From Alternaria dauci (Eukaryota; Ascomycota; Dothideomycetes; Pleosporales; Pleosporaceae): a stretch of DNA of 64,000 nucleotides. The position numbers and the translations under genes are program-made. Shown here piece by piece: positions 49,521 through 59,934 of this stretch. The notes under the pieces were generated by a model that was not told the DNA's origin, ran no database searches, and worked only from the letters and a program-made list of their open reading frames with translations. Numbering within the stretch: position 1 is the stretch's first letter; every line of letters begins with the position of its first letter. The stretch covers positions 558,001-622,000 of the forward strand of contig NC_091276.1 of NCBI RefSeq assembly GCF_042100115.1, written 5' to 3'.

Positions 49521-50586
49521 ATGCGCTTGTCGACTTGCGCAACTGCGCTTGCATCCGCAGCACTCTTCGTTTCTACACTGGCCACACCCACACCAAGTCA
49601 CAAGCTCCAAAGACAAAGAGCATGGGCAGATCGCATTGAAGAGAGGAAGAATGAAAAGAAGCCTGATACCAAATACTTTCATGAGCCCGGGTAAGCCGTC
49701 CTCAGCCTCGCAACTCGTCAGTGTCGCGACATGAGCTAACAAGCTCCCAGAGGCAGTCTTGTACTCGGCCACTACGATAAACGCTATTTCAAAGGCATCG
49801 TCTCGGATGAAGAGCGGACGGATACGCAATCGCACATGGTCCGCGCTTACCTGAACTACTTCCGTGAGAACGAACTCGATACCTGGATAGCGCATGGGAC
49901 GTTGCTTGGGTGGTGGTGGAATGGACAGGTGCGTTCCGTCTCTGGGTAGTAGTGGTACCGCTAACGGACATACAGCGTCTGCCATGGGATTTCGACCTCG
50001 ATACGCAAGTGTCCCACTCCACGCTCATGCAACTAGGCGCAGAGCACAATCAGACGAGATACAAGTATACCTCATACGACGGCACCGTTCAGCGCGAATA
50101 CCTTCTCGATGTCAATCCGTGGATCTGGGAGCGCGAGCGTGGAGACGGTATGAACATTATCGATGCGCGATGGATCGATATGCGCAACGGGCTGTTCATC
50201 GATATCACCGGACTGAGCGAAACACATCCAGATGAACATCCAGGGCAGTGGAGTTGTAAGAACTACCATAGGTACGACACTTCGGAATTGTATCCCATGC
50301 GGGAAACGATGTTCGAAGGCGTTCCGGCAAAGGTGCCGTACAACTATGACAAGATACTCGTGGATGAGTACAAGGAGAAGGCTTTGCTGGAAACAGAGTT
50401 TAACGGGTGAGTTGAGCTTCTTATGCACAAAGGACGCCTTGACTAAAGATGCGCAGACACCGATGGGATCCCACCGTCAGGGAATGGGTCAAGTCGCCAG
50501 AGACTCTAGCCAAGGAAGAACAGGAGCGCAAGAAGAAAGAGGACGAGGACAAGAAGAAGGTGGCGGAGGAATCCAAGCTGGAATAG
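49521..50586 (+). CDS. LicD-family protein (MNN4/fukutin-like), secreted
   Basis: Exons 49521..49690, 49751..49928, 49976..50406 and 50457..50586 are in phase and give 302 residues. The N-terminus (MRLSTCATALASAALFVST) is a signal peptide ending near an Ala-Thr-Pro site. The LicD core is clear: LDTWIAHGTLLGWWWNGQ followed directly by RLPWDFDLDTQV, the Gly-rich and Asp-x-Asp metal-binding segments of this nucleotidyltransferase-like family. The family includes yeast Mnn4/Mnn14, which promote mannosylphosphate addition, and animal fukutin-related proteins. A role in Golgi or ER glycan phosphate transfer is inferred. The C-terminus is a Lys/Glu-rich run (KEEQERKKKEDEDKKK), like the charged tails of some MNN4 homologues. 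The exon 2/3 splice falls between the two core motifs. Confidence 0.85.
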
Positions 50587-51058
50587 TATTCCAGCTGGCC
50601 GTAATGCTGAGATTGTCTCATATTGGTGCAAGACATAACTTGAGCATCGCCAGCGCATGTTTCTAGTACACGATTTATTGATACCCGTGGCCGTGGCGTT
50701 TGAGTAGTGTAAACAAGCAATTGTTGATCATCGTGTTAGGCGAGTTGTTTCGTTTACGTTTGGTACCAAGACGCGCGAGCATGGAAGACCTTGGACGGGC
50801 CGATGCTGGCGGTCATGAATAGTCAACAGCGGCAGGGCATCGGAGTTTAGTGATGACAAATTCCGATGGCGACCCGTCATCTCGTGGAAGCCTTGGAGAA
50901 CGTCACCGAAACAACCATGGCTAGAGCTCAGCCACATGCTGCGAAGCTTTATATCTTGATCTACTACTAACCTATCACTTACACCGTATAGCAGATTATA
51001 CCCAGGACCTAACCGTACCTTGTGCCGCTTTACTACCCTTCTCGCCGCACACTACAAC
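50587..51058. other. Intergenic region
   Basis: The 3' flank of the LicD gene and the promoter of the WLM protease gene. No coding or RNA feature is recognised. Confidence 0.45.
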
Positions 51059-52093
51059 ATGACTGCCATGACAGAAGCCGACGCATCCTCTGCGCCGTCA
51101 GCACCCGGCAACGACATTGAAATAACCCTCTCACACCACGGAAAAACAATCGCATTACCTTTCGCACAAGATGCCACCATCTCAGATCTCTCGGAGCGCG
51201 TCACAACAACCCTCTCCATCCCACCGTCGAATCAAAAGTTCCTCGTCGGCGGCAAAATCGGCCTCCAAAAACCGCCCTTCAAGAACCCCTCCCTCCCACT
51301 CACAGAGCTCGTATCAAAGAAGATAACCCTCATGGGAAGCACATCCGAAGCCGTATCATCCCTTAACAACACCATCACCGCCGCGTCCGCCCCGCGCCGC
51401 CCCGGCCCCATCAAACCCGCCACCCCAGCCCGCAACCGCGACTACAAAAAGATCCAAGAAGAAGCGCAATACACGTTCCACACGCTACGTCCCCTGCCAT
51501 ACCTACCGAACCCAGAGCGCTCGCTGCGCTTCCTCGAGCGCCTGCGCGACGACGCGGGCATCAAAGCCGCGATGCGAACACACAAGTTTAGTGTCCCGCT
51601 GCTCACGGAAATGGATCCCGCGATGCATACGACAATGGAGTCGCGCACGCTTGGTCTGAACAGGAACCAGGGCGAGGTTATTGAGCTGCGGCTCCGGACC
51701 GATGCGTATGATGGGTATAGGGACTACAAGACGATTCGGAATACGTTGTGTCATGAGCTGGCGCATAATGTTTGGGGACCGCATGACAGGAATTTTTGGG
51801 AGCTGTGTAAGCAGATTGAAAGAGAGGTGGCGAGGGATGATTGGAAGAGTGGGGGGAGGAGTGTGGGCGAGGAGGAGTTTTATAATCCGGAGGATGATGG
51901 CGAGCAGGTGCATGATCATGGGGGATGGACGGGTGGAGAGTTTACGCTGGGAGGGGGCGGGAAGGAGAATGTGGGTGCAAGTGCGAATGCGGGTGGGCTG
52001 AGTAGGAGAGAGGTGCTTGCTAGGGCTGCGGAGGAGAGGTTCAAGAAGACGAAGAAGGCGGAGGATGAGACGAGTGGGAATGGTCAGTCTTGA
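51059..52093 (+). CDS. Ubiquitin-like/WLM-domain metalloprotease (Wss1-like)
   Basis: A single exon encodes 344 residues from ATG 51059 (a second ATG lies three codons on). Residues of about 20-95 form a ubiquitin-like fold (IEITLSHHGKTIALPF .. KKITLMGS). After a Pro/Ala linker comes a WLM domain with the zinc site HELAHNVWGPHD (HExxH with a third His after five residues). WLM proteases related to Wss1/SPRTN cleave DNA-protein crosslinks and act with SUMO or ubiquitin and Cdc48; the ubiquitin-like plus WLM layout is a known fungal form. A Gly/Asn-rich spacer and a Lys/Glu-rich end follow. Nuclear or cytosolic location is expected. Codon use shifts from C-ending in the first half to G-ending in the second, visible as a strand-composition change at about 51600. 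Confidence 0.88.
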   Translation: MTAMTEADASSAPSAPGNDIEITLSHHGKTIALPFAQDATISDLSERVTTTLSIPPSNQKFLVGGKIGLQKPPFKNPSLPLTELVSKKITLMGSTSEAVSSLNNTITAASAPRRPGPIKPATPARNRDYKKIQEEAQYTFHTLRPLPYLPNPERSLRFLERLRDDAGIKAAMRTHKFSVPLLTEMDPAMHTTMESRTLGLNRNQGEVIELRLRTDAYDGYRDYKTIRNTLCHELAHNVWGPHDRNFWELCKQIEREVARDDWKSGGRSVGEEEFYNPEDDGEQVHDHGGWTGGEFTLGGGGKENVGASANAGGLSRREVLARAAEERFKKTKKAEDETSGNGQS

Positions 52094-52530
52094 GCATGTG
52101 CTTTGTGTGTATTTGTGGATGCGCGTATACCCCGTCGAGTGCGCATGGTTAATAGATGTAGGTGCTGTTACTTCACTTCTTATATCGTATCCTATTCTCG
52201 ATATCCAAATCTCCTCATGTTCGCTCTTCGCGCATGAACTGTTCATGTCTTGCAATTTCTACTTTTCCTGGCCAATGGCATAGCTAGTCGGTCTAAAATG
52301 TCGATCCGCAGGTTCGGATAGGAGGAAGCTACATAAGCTTTTACCCCATCTTCCCCAGCCATTAGCGTCCCACCAGCCCATCCACACCCGACGGCCTCCG
52401 CGTCTCCGTCACAACCTCACACAGAGCATCTTTCTTCTTTACAGTATCTCTACTCTCTTTCTCACGCACTCGTACTGAGATCACCACTCTCTACTATAGT
52501 ATATCTCATCACTCATCATTCATCGCCGTC
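52094..52530. promoter_or_regulatory. Intergenic region with CT-rich leader
   Basis: Contains CT-rich sequence at about 52430-52530 (for example TCTCTACTCTCTTTCTC) just before the start codon of the small membrane protein, typical of fungal promoters. No other feature. Confidence 0.4.
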
Positions 52531-52803
52531 ATGGGCTTCTTCGTCCCCCTAGCCCTCCTCATAGCAGCCATCTGGCTCACCGTCGGCATCCTCCTAGCAA
52601 AATGGCTCAAGCAATCTGGTCACGCGCGGCCGTTCAAGCTCAAAACTGTCAGCAGCAGAGATATTTATGGCGGCGGTGTGGGATACGGGAGGATGGAACA
52701 CAGTTATGGACGGGGAGCGGCGGGTGAGGGTAGGGGACAGGAAGGCAGGGAGAGGGGGGTTGGGATTCCTCTGACGGGGGTGGGGAGGGTCAAGGGGTTT
52801 TGA
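52531..52803 (+). CDS. Small single-pass membrane protein, 90 residues
   Basis: The frame follows a clear CT-rich leader and an ATGG start. Residues 4-26 form one hydrophobic helix (VPLALLIAAIWLTVGILLA) followed by KWLK, so a type with a short outside end and a cytosolic tail is likely. The tail is Gly/Arg-rich (YGRGAAGEGRGQ). No family is recognised. Small size leaves some doubt, but the helix, start context and isolation from other frames favour a real gene. Confidence 0.55.
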   Translation: MGFFVPLALLIAAIWLTVGILLAKWLKQSGHARPFKLKTVSSRDIYGGGVGYGRMEHSYGRGAAGEGRGQEGRERGVGIPLTGVGRVKGF

Positions 52804-53503
52804 TTGGAGACGGTAGGGGAAGGTTATGTGAGCATGGACGATGGGTATGGTGTTTGGATGGTCGTGTTGTGTTTCGGATGGCTGACACGCTGCAGGTGAT
52901 CAACGAACTGTTGTGCCTTCTGTAGTGCTGTGGCTGGGTTGCTTAGAGAACTGTTTCTTGTTGCTGCCCCATCTTCGGCTGATTGGTGTCTATGTTTCGC
53001 GTTCACTTGGGCGTATGGGTTTGTCCGTTTGCACATGGCTCACGCGCATTCACTTTCAACACCACGACGTCATTCTCACGGTTCTCCAGCCAACCAAGGC
53101 ATAGAAAATTTCTGCCTAGAAGACAATCAATCGCTTTTCGGCCTTCATGTTCCTCCGGTTACAACGTCCTTTGTCCATTACTTTTCTATTTTGAACAATC
53201 GCAACAGGATTTCCATCGCGTATATCAAGGGCTTCAAAGTTCACATCTCATCCGGTTGCTATCTGATATATACGAATTTTCTACATATTGACACACACGG
53301 CTCTGTGTTCTACACTACCCCGCGACTCCAGTCTCCTGTCATGACGACATAAACAGACATTAGACGCCAAAGCGACTGCCACCACCGCGAGTTCAGACAC
53401 TTCACCTATCTCAAGGGCCGCGCTTCTCGATTCAGTCGCGAAAGCCCCGCAACACACACCAACCATCGTTGCCTGCTCTTCACTGCCACGCAGACCCCTC
53501 GAA
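52804..53503. other. Intergenic region
   Basis: No supportable gene. Short overlapping frames are present on both strands without motifs. The last 150 bp are C/A-rich and probably form the leader of the following gene. Confidence 0.4.
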
Positions 53504-55603
53504 ATGGCCTACAACATGCTCGGCCATCCCACCACCAACGCCGCTCCACTCATCAGCCTGGCTGCCACCTCAGGAATGGCGTCAGAGCCGGCCAAGTTCA
53601 CCTTGCTCTCGCAAACCACCACCACCATGTTGCTCTCCAACCACACTCAGGCAACGCAGTCCGCGCCTCCCCTATCCTCCATCGCTAGAACCCTGACCCG
53701 ATACTTCTTCGGCGAAACCACCCTCCCATCGTACCTCCAGCCATATGGACATCTTCTGCTGGGTTTCACAGGAGGCGCGGCTGCAGCGACAGCTCTGTAC
53801 AGCTTCTTGCAACGGAACAAAGATGACCGTAAGAAGATTCAGCTGGCTGTCTATCACGTCGTGCGTGTCCTCAAAGACATGCCTGACCTAGAAGAGCGCA
53901 TCAAGACGCCTGGAGAGCTTCTGGCCATGATCAGCGAAGAAGTCAATCATATGATTGACGTTCATCTGACTCGGTCGGAGGGCGCTGCTACTATATCTCA
54001 GGTTAAGCACAAGGTCGAGACGGATCTTGACGAACGTGTGAAGAGGCAGAGGATGGATAATGCCGCGGTTGAGGACGAAGATGACGCACTGTTTGATCGT
54101 CCCGGTGAGAATGTGCAGTTCGCTGAGACGCATGTTGCTGGCGGCGTACCGGAGGCCGTATTTCAGTCGCCGTTCTCTTCGTCCGACCGCGATGGAAGGT
54201 CATCTCAGGAGCTACAGTTACCTCAGGAAGAAGACCTGGACCTTGATATGAGCATGCTTGATTATGACAGTCTGGATGAAGCCCAGGTGCCAGCCTCGTA
54301 CGGTACGCCAGCAGGTGAGCGGTCGCTGTCCGCATCACCTGGTTCCGATCAAGACTCGAACGAGTCTTTACCTCCATGGACTACACGACCCTCGAACCCT
54401 ACCCCTCGCCGTGGTCGTGGCGATGTGTATGAGAGCGACGATACCCCTTCTTCGCAGCTATCAAAGCTTGCCAGTCCGCGTGACAATGCCATATCACATG
54501 ATGAAGACTCAGAGCCAGTTGTCGAATCATCCAACCCCACCCCTCGTCACGACCAGGCGTCTTCACTCACACACACCGACACGCCGCGACCAAAGACCTC
54601 TTCGAAGGCAAGCCATGGTCTGGGTAAAGAATATGATGAAATTTCCCTTTCTCCTGCTCTTCGAAAGGAAAACTCCCCCGTTGGTGAAGTACCTCCAACA
54701 CTCACCACCACCAAGGCTGTCCGTGGTCGTCATGAGACGCCACACGCACAAAACCGGCCCAAGATAACCGTCAAACCGCGAAGCACAATTTCACTCCACC
54801 AGCCACCTAGCACGTTGGCCGTGAAGACTGAAGGTGCAGTCAACGGAAGTTGGCTTTTCTCTTTGCGAGAAGGTCTATCGCCACATGTGAGCCCTGCAGT
54901 GGACACCACGCAGTATCGTGTTGCGGAGACTCGCAAGCTCCACAAGAGTCTTGAGGAGGAGAGAGGCGATCGTCGCCGCTTCAAGAAGTGGATTCCTACG
55001 ACTGTGTCAGTGCCGCGGGAGGTTGATGAAGAAACCCCAAACGCCGTACAGAAGGAAGAGCAAGAAGAGCAAGAGGAAGTGGACGCAGATGTAACACTAC
55101 CCGACATCATCTCAATCAGCTCAGGTAGCGACGACGAAGACGAAGACGAGCAAGTCATCGCATCCTCTCCGCCCAAACCCGCAACCCCATCGGCATTCCA
55201 TGAAGGCGAAGAAGTACCTTCCAGCTCCTCTCCTCTACCCACCATAGACGCTTCACCAACACCCCACCAAACCTCTTCGCCGCCTGCCGCCGAACCCTCT
55301 CCACCAGCGTCCGAGTCAGCGTCACCACGCGACTCCCCAGTCCTTGCTACCGGCTCGTCATCAAAGAGAGTGATTAGAAGCACGGCTCCAAGTCCACCAG
55401 AGAGACATCCCGGTAGTGGTAGCCCTCCGAGGGCAACAACAAGGCCACTCGAAGCACCACAGACACATGTGGACTTCAAGACTCCGAGGGCGCGTCGTTC
55501 GAGGAGCGCGTCGAAGGCGCCTGCCAGGTCCAAGACTGAGCCGACGCCAGGGACACGGAAGAGCGCGAGGGTTGCGGCGCGGGCGAGGGGGGAGAAGAAG
55601 TAG
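53504..55603 (+). CDS. Large disordered protein with membrane anchor, SIM-like motif and basic tail
   Basis: A single exon encodes 699 residues. A hydrophobic Ala/Gly-rich stretch (HLLLGFTGGAAAATALYSFL) near residues 83-103 looks like one membrane helix; after it comes a short conserved-looking helical block (KIQLAVYHVVRVLKDMPDLE, ELLAMISEEVNHMID). The remainder is Ser/Pro/Asp/Glu-rich and disordered. Near residue 540 LPDIISISSGSDDEDEDE has the form of a SUMO-interacting motif (hydrophobic core followed by acids). The last 40 residues are strongly basic (TPRARRSRSASKAPARSK .. RKSARVAARARGEKK), as in DNA- or nuclear-envelope-associated proteins. No family is recognised. An inner nuclear membrane or chromatin-tethering role is only a suggestion from this layout. 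Confidence 0.75.
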   Translation: MAYNMLGHPTTNAAPLISLAATSGMASEPAKFTLLSQTTTTMLLSNHTQATQSAPPLSSIARTLTRYFFGETTLPSYLQPYGHLLLGFTGGAAAATALYSFLQRNKDDRKKIQLAVYHVVRVLKDMPDLEERIKTPGELLAMISEEVNHMIDVHLTRSEGAATISQVKHKVETDLDERVKRQRMDNAAVEDEDDALFDRPGENVQFAETHVAGGVPEAVFQSPFSSSDRDGRSSQELQLPQEEDLDLDMSMLDYDSLDEAQVPASYGTPAGERSLSASPGSDQDSNESLPPWTTRPSNPTPRRGRGDVYESDDTPSSQLSKLASPRDNAISHDEDSEPVVESSNPTPRHDQASSLTHTDTPRPKTSSKASHGLGKEYDEISLSPALRKENSPVGEVPPTLTTTKAVRGRHETPHAQNRPKITVKPRSTISLHQPPSTLAVKTEGAVNGSWLFSLREGLSPHVSPAVDTTQYRVAETRKLHKSLEEERGDRRRFKKWIPTTVSVPREVDEETPNAVQKEEQEEQEEVDADVTLPDIISISSGSDDEDEDEQVIASSPPKPATPSAFHEGEEVPSSSSPLPTIDASPTPHQTSSPPAAEPSPPASESASPRDSPVLATGSSSKRVIRSTAPSPPERHPGSGSPPRATTRPLEAPQTHVDFKTPRARRSRSASKAPARSKTEPTPGTRKSARVAARARGEKK

Positions 55604-55882
55604 GTGGTGGGTGTGTCGGGAGGACGACTGGGTGTGGGTTGGGACGTGTATCAAGTGCTCAGATGCATTGGCATACTTTAGTTTGTTGTTTTGGGATGTT
55701 GCCATTGCAATATCCTTTTGCGTTGTGTTTGTCTAGTTAGTATGGCGGAATGGTTTTACTGTATTTTGTAATGTAGATAGATTCGCTCACGTCATATCGA
55801 TGGGCTTCACGACGAGGACTATGCATGCACACAACTTGTGTAGAATAAGATCCGTTCATCATTTCAATCCAAGTTTGGACGT

Positions 55883-57630
55883 CTACTTTCCGGCATTGTC
55901 CACATGCTCCCTAAGCTCCTTCTCGTTGTCCTTGGCCAGCACACCCCCGTTATTCGGCTGCACGGCCACAACAGAGCTCCTCCTCCTCTCCGCATCATGC
56001 GCCTGCTCCGTATCCGCATAATCAATAAGCAATTCTCCCTTCTTTCCATAGCGATGCGGCATCTCATGCGCAATGCCAACGACGTTGAACGGACCCGATG
56101 CCTTGTGGAAGATCTCATCCATCTCCTCGAGAGAGCGGTACGCAGTTTCCGGGAAGAAAAAGTACACCGAGGGCACCATCGCAGCGTTAATAACCGCAAA
56201 GATAATGTAGGTCTTGTATCCAATATTTGCAAACGCAGGGGGGGTAATCATGACGACAAGGAAGTTGAAGATCCAGTTCGCGGTGGTGGAAATAGCATTA
56301 GCAGGCGCACGAATGGACAGTGGTGTAATCTCTGCAGGATACAACCACGTCATGCCGAGCCAGCCAATGGCGAAGAAGGAGTTGAAGACGAAGAGGAAGA
56401 CGGTGGCGAGGAGACCCAGGCTCGTGTTGCCAATGTTGCTGGTGGCGCCGGCTAGGACGGCCATAGACATGGACATGCCGGCCGCGCCGAACATCATCAG
56501 AGAGCGACGTCCAAACTTTTCGATTGTGAAAATGGCAATCCAACTCGCCATCCAGTATTCGGTGCCGTTGCATGCGGACAAGAGGCGACTGAGGAAGGGC
56601 GAGAGACCGATGGAGTTTTCGAAAATGGTTGCGGCGTAGTAGGTCACCAGGTTGATACCCGAGATCTGTGGCATTTGGTTAGTTACTGCCATCTTTCGCT
56701 GCTGCATTGGCAAAACTTACTTGTTGGAACATCTGGTTGACATACGCCAGCACTGTGCGGTGAAAGTTGCGGTTCTTGTTCATCTTGAAGCAATCTCGGA
56801 AACCACCTCGCGACATTTCCAAAGTAACGTCCTTGACAGCCTGGAACTCCTCTTGAATTCTCTTGTCCTCTGGAGGCAGGTCGCTCAACGCAGCCAAGAC
56901 TTCCAGCGCCTCGTCTTCTCGGCCCTTGAGCACCAGCCAACGCGGACTCTCAGGAAGACCAGGGATCAGGACAAGAATGAACAGAGCGAGAATGATCTGG
57001 AAAGCAATCGGGAAGCGCCAGGCGATGCTGCTCGGCTCGAGGAAGGAGAAACCCAGGTCGAGCCAGTAGCTCAGCATGACACCAAAGACAATCATGGATC
57101 CTTCAATCATGACCATTTGCCCTCTGCGATGCGGTTTCGATGTTTCAGACTGCCATGTGGGAACTGTACTCGTGTTCATGCCGTTTCCGAAGCCGGTGAT
57201 CCATCGTCCGACGATGAGTTGCGCGAGGCCGTACGATGCTGTTTGGAGAATGGCTCCAACAATCATGATGGCGCTGCCGATGAAGATTGTCCTCTTGCGT
57301 CCGAGCATGTTGCCGAGCCAGATGGTAGCCACGGCGCCGAAGAAGCAGCCGAGTGTGTAGGCACCGACCGTGATGGCTTGGATGGTTGCAGCATGGCTTT
57401 CTGAACTGCCTGGCGGTGGGTTGATGGTGTCGATTTCGGGAAAGTATCTGACGAATGAGCCCAGGGTGAGCAAACCACCCATTACACCTTGATCTGTTCA
57501 AATGTTAGACCGTGTACTGTTAGCGAAGGCGGAGGCGCCTACCATAACCGAAGAGGGCGAAATCTGTGCCTGCAATCACTGCAATGGCAATGTTGAGCTG
57601 AGTGCCCTTGAGGCCGTAAAATTTGCCCAT
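55883..57630 (-). CDS. MFS hexose/sugar transporter
   Basis: Exons on the minus strand are 57630..57543, 57493..56721 and 56665..55883, in phase, giving 547 residues. Both introns have CTAAC branch sites and CAG acceptors. The N-terminus reads MGKFYGLKGTQLNIA and, across the first splice, FGYDQGVMGGLLT, typical of fungal sugar porters. Signature motifs include GNMLGRKRTIFIG (loop 2-3), PESPRWLVLKGREDEAL (loop 6-7) and the PET box FFFPETAYRSLEEMDEIF. Twelve membrane helices fit the hydrophobicity. The cytosolic tail is charged (ERRRSSVVAV). Plasma-membrane uptake of a hexose or related sugar is expected; the exact substrate cannot be told. Confidence 0.92.
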
Positions 57631-58884
57631 GTTGGATAGTAATGCCAGTAATCAGTATGCGTATTGCGTTGTGACAGACTAAAAGGACGTCGCAAACAAA
57701 CAACAACAGAGGCCAGCTCGCTTCCCAAGATCGTGCGATGCTTGCGATACAACGAGGCACGACAGCAGGCGCGACGACGCTCTCTTTATGAAATGTCGTA
57801 TCTCTACTGCCGCCAATGTAACAGCAGAGTCCGTCCTCAATACCCTACCCCAGCAAATAACGCCGAACCGCGCTGCCATACCGGCGTTATCCCCACAGTT
57901 TGCTTCGACCATGACGTCTGGTCTGGAGCCGCTGATGATCCCAACCCCGTGGAGTTTGGCGTGCGGAGAAGGATACACTACGCGATCGCACAGGGCCACC
58001 GGGCTGCATCCATGCCATTGGCTGCATTCACTTCGGCACCAGCACTGTCCCCTCCCCTCCCAGCAGCACACTCCAGTCACACCAGCCGACTCGAAATGCC
58101 CACCGGAATTACTGCATTAGGTTGTCCCGGCGCATTATGATGTCGGCAATGGGTAGAAAAAAAGGTCGCGAGGCCATGTTTTGGCGCCCCGGCATGGTCC
58201 TTGCTAGCCCTGGGGTCAGGCATCGCGAAGCCCCGGGTTAGTCCGATGCTTCGGCGCAAGTTAAGAAATTGCTTGGGGCGGCTTGCCGGAAAGCGTAGTT
58301 CCGCTTTGTTAGCCACCTTTGTATTGACGACGGCCTAGACGACGCCTCGTGTCGAAGCAAAGCAGCGGAACGCCCTTATACCCAAGAACCCGGTGCTAGT
58401 TGGGGTAGGTTTGCCGCTCAGCGGTCGAAACTGCGTGCGGGATTATTGATCATCAGGGACAGGGCGCGCCAGCCACGCGACAGGACCAAGTTTCCTCGGT
58501 TCGGATCAAGACTGTGGAGCCGATGGCTTGGAGGAAGGCTTTCTTTGTGGAGAACGCGTGATTGAGGCTGCACGGGGTTGCATACGGGGTCCTTTTCTTG
58601 CCTTCCTAATACGCACATGGAGTAACACTAACCGCAAGCAACCATGTGACATCGCGATCCTGGTTCGATTGCCGCGTTGTTCTCTTGCAAATGCCGCTAG
58701 GATTATCGTCGGTGTTTCTTTCACATGCACCAGACTGGGGCTATGATGCAAGCAGTTCTACAGTTCACGATACATGTTCAAAACCGGTTCAGTATACAGC
58801 GACGCAGAGCCATGCTACGACAATCGTCTATACATCATGACTAGTATTCCCATCAAGAAAAGTGCCTGGGCAATGCCTATATAC
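57631..58884. other. Intergenic region
   Basis: Promoter of the transporter and 3' flank of the next minus-strand gene. No supportable gene is present; frames of 60-160 codons on both strands have no motifs. No tRNA fold was found, although GGTTCGATTGCC at about 58664 superficially resembles a T-arm. Confidence 0.45.
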
Positions 58885-59607
58885 CTAAGGTCCCCAGGCC
58901 ATACGCTCAGTCTCCACCATCTCGTCAATCGCCGACCCTGCAAAACGAACTGGTCTCATCACCCCGTTCATGGCGGAGGTCGAAGTCATTACTCTGGGCT
59001 TTTCTAGATACTCGTTGTGCATGGCACTGAGAGCAGTAGCGGCGAGCGGCACTGAACCGTCTTTTGCGGAAGATGGATCAGCAGCAGCCGCAACAGGAAT
59101 CGCTCTGCTTTCAGCCATCTGCGCTTGCTTCCTCTTCCATTCAGCTACGATCATGTTCGCCCTAGTGTCATTTCGCTTCCAACGAGCCATGTGGTTGACC
59201 CTCCGTGTGGCAATGCCAACACCCGCGGTTACTGGCTCGACCAAGCCCATGCCGATATAGCACTCGGCCTCCCACACGGGCCTGGATTTGCTGTCTAGAA
59301 GTCCCCGGTTTTCGTCATCTTGCTCCGTTGTATCATAGAGGGGCCGCTTGAGAGGGTCAGTGGACGCTTCTACAAACTCACCATACTCTTCGTCGTCTGG
59401 CTTTGCGGCCTCGGTTTGGTTAGCGTCTGGTGTAGTAGAAGGTTCGTCCACCGGGTTTACGGATGTCTCTGGCTCAACAGAAGGATCAGACTGTGAGGCA
59501 GAAGGTGGCAGATCGTCGCCCCAAGCGTTCTGTACGGCTTTCGCTTCACTCGCTGCGTCCTTGTCTTGCACATTATCCGCCGGAAGATTGGATTGAGTCG
59601 GCATCAT
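58885..59607 (-). CDS. Unrecognised acidic protein, 240 residues or longer
   Basis: The frame from ATG 59607 encodes 240 residues. The first half is acidic and disordered with a NAWGDDLPPSASQ motif and DDEEYGEFVEAS; the second half has conserved-looking text (RPVWEAECYIGMGLVEPV, RRVNHMARWKRND) and a helical WKRKQAQMAE segment. I do not recognise the family. The 5' end is unresolved: the same frame stays open upstream to about 59700 (SEYGGIQPTDFATDTNI), so a first exon is probably missing. A neighbouring frame (59924 downwards) could supply it through a GTATCC donor at about 59645 and the acceptor before NAWGDD, but this is weak. It lies tail-downstream of MAK16 on the same strand with a gap of only 327 bp. 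Confidence 0.55.
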   Translation of the reverse strand: MMPTQSNLPADNVQDKDAASEAKAVQNAWGDDLPPSASQSDPSVEPETSVNPVDEPSTTPDANQTEAAKPDDEEYGEFVEASTDPLKRPLYDTTEQDDENRGLLDSKSRPVWEAECYIGMGLVEPVTAGVGIATRRVNHMARWKRNDTRANMIVAEWKRKQAQMAESRAIPVAAAADPSSAKDGSVPLAATALSAMHNEYLEKPRVMTSTSAMNGVMRPVRFAGSAIDEMVETERMAWGP

Positions 59608-59934
59608 AATGTTCGTGTCGGTTGCGAAATCAGTTGGTTGGATACCGCCATACTCAGAGACAGGGGAAGAAATTCTTCTTGAATATCGTAGTATTCCATT
59701 TCACTTTGTGAATCGTCGTGGAAACAGGCAACAATGTGCTTGTTGCGCCATGTCTCACGACGCTCTGAAGTGACTACATGAAGCATCAAAACATTGTACG
59801 AAGAAATGGTATCAGACCGAGAATCGCTAGAACTTGCGCCTCTGGCACCAAGACGGAACGCTTTTCCTGAGGCATCGGAACGTAAACTCCAGATCCCATC
59901 GATGAACGCCAATAGTACGACCATGCTAAAGGTA

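Noticed and set aside
58615..58700. Possible tRNA (GGTTCGATTGCC looks like a T-arm)
   Set aside because: No matching acceptor stem, D-arm or anticodon stem could be paired around it.
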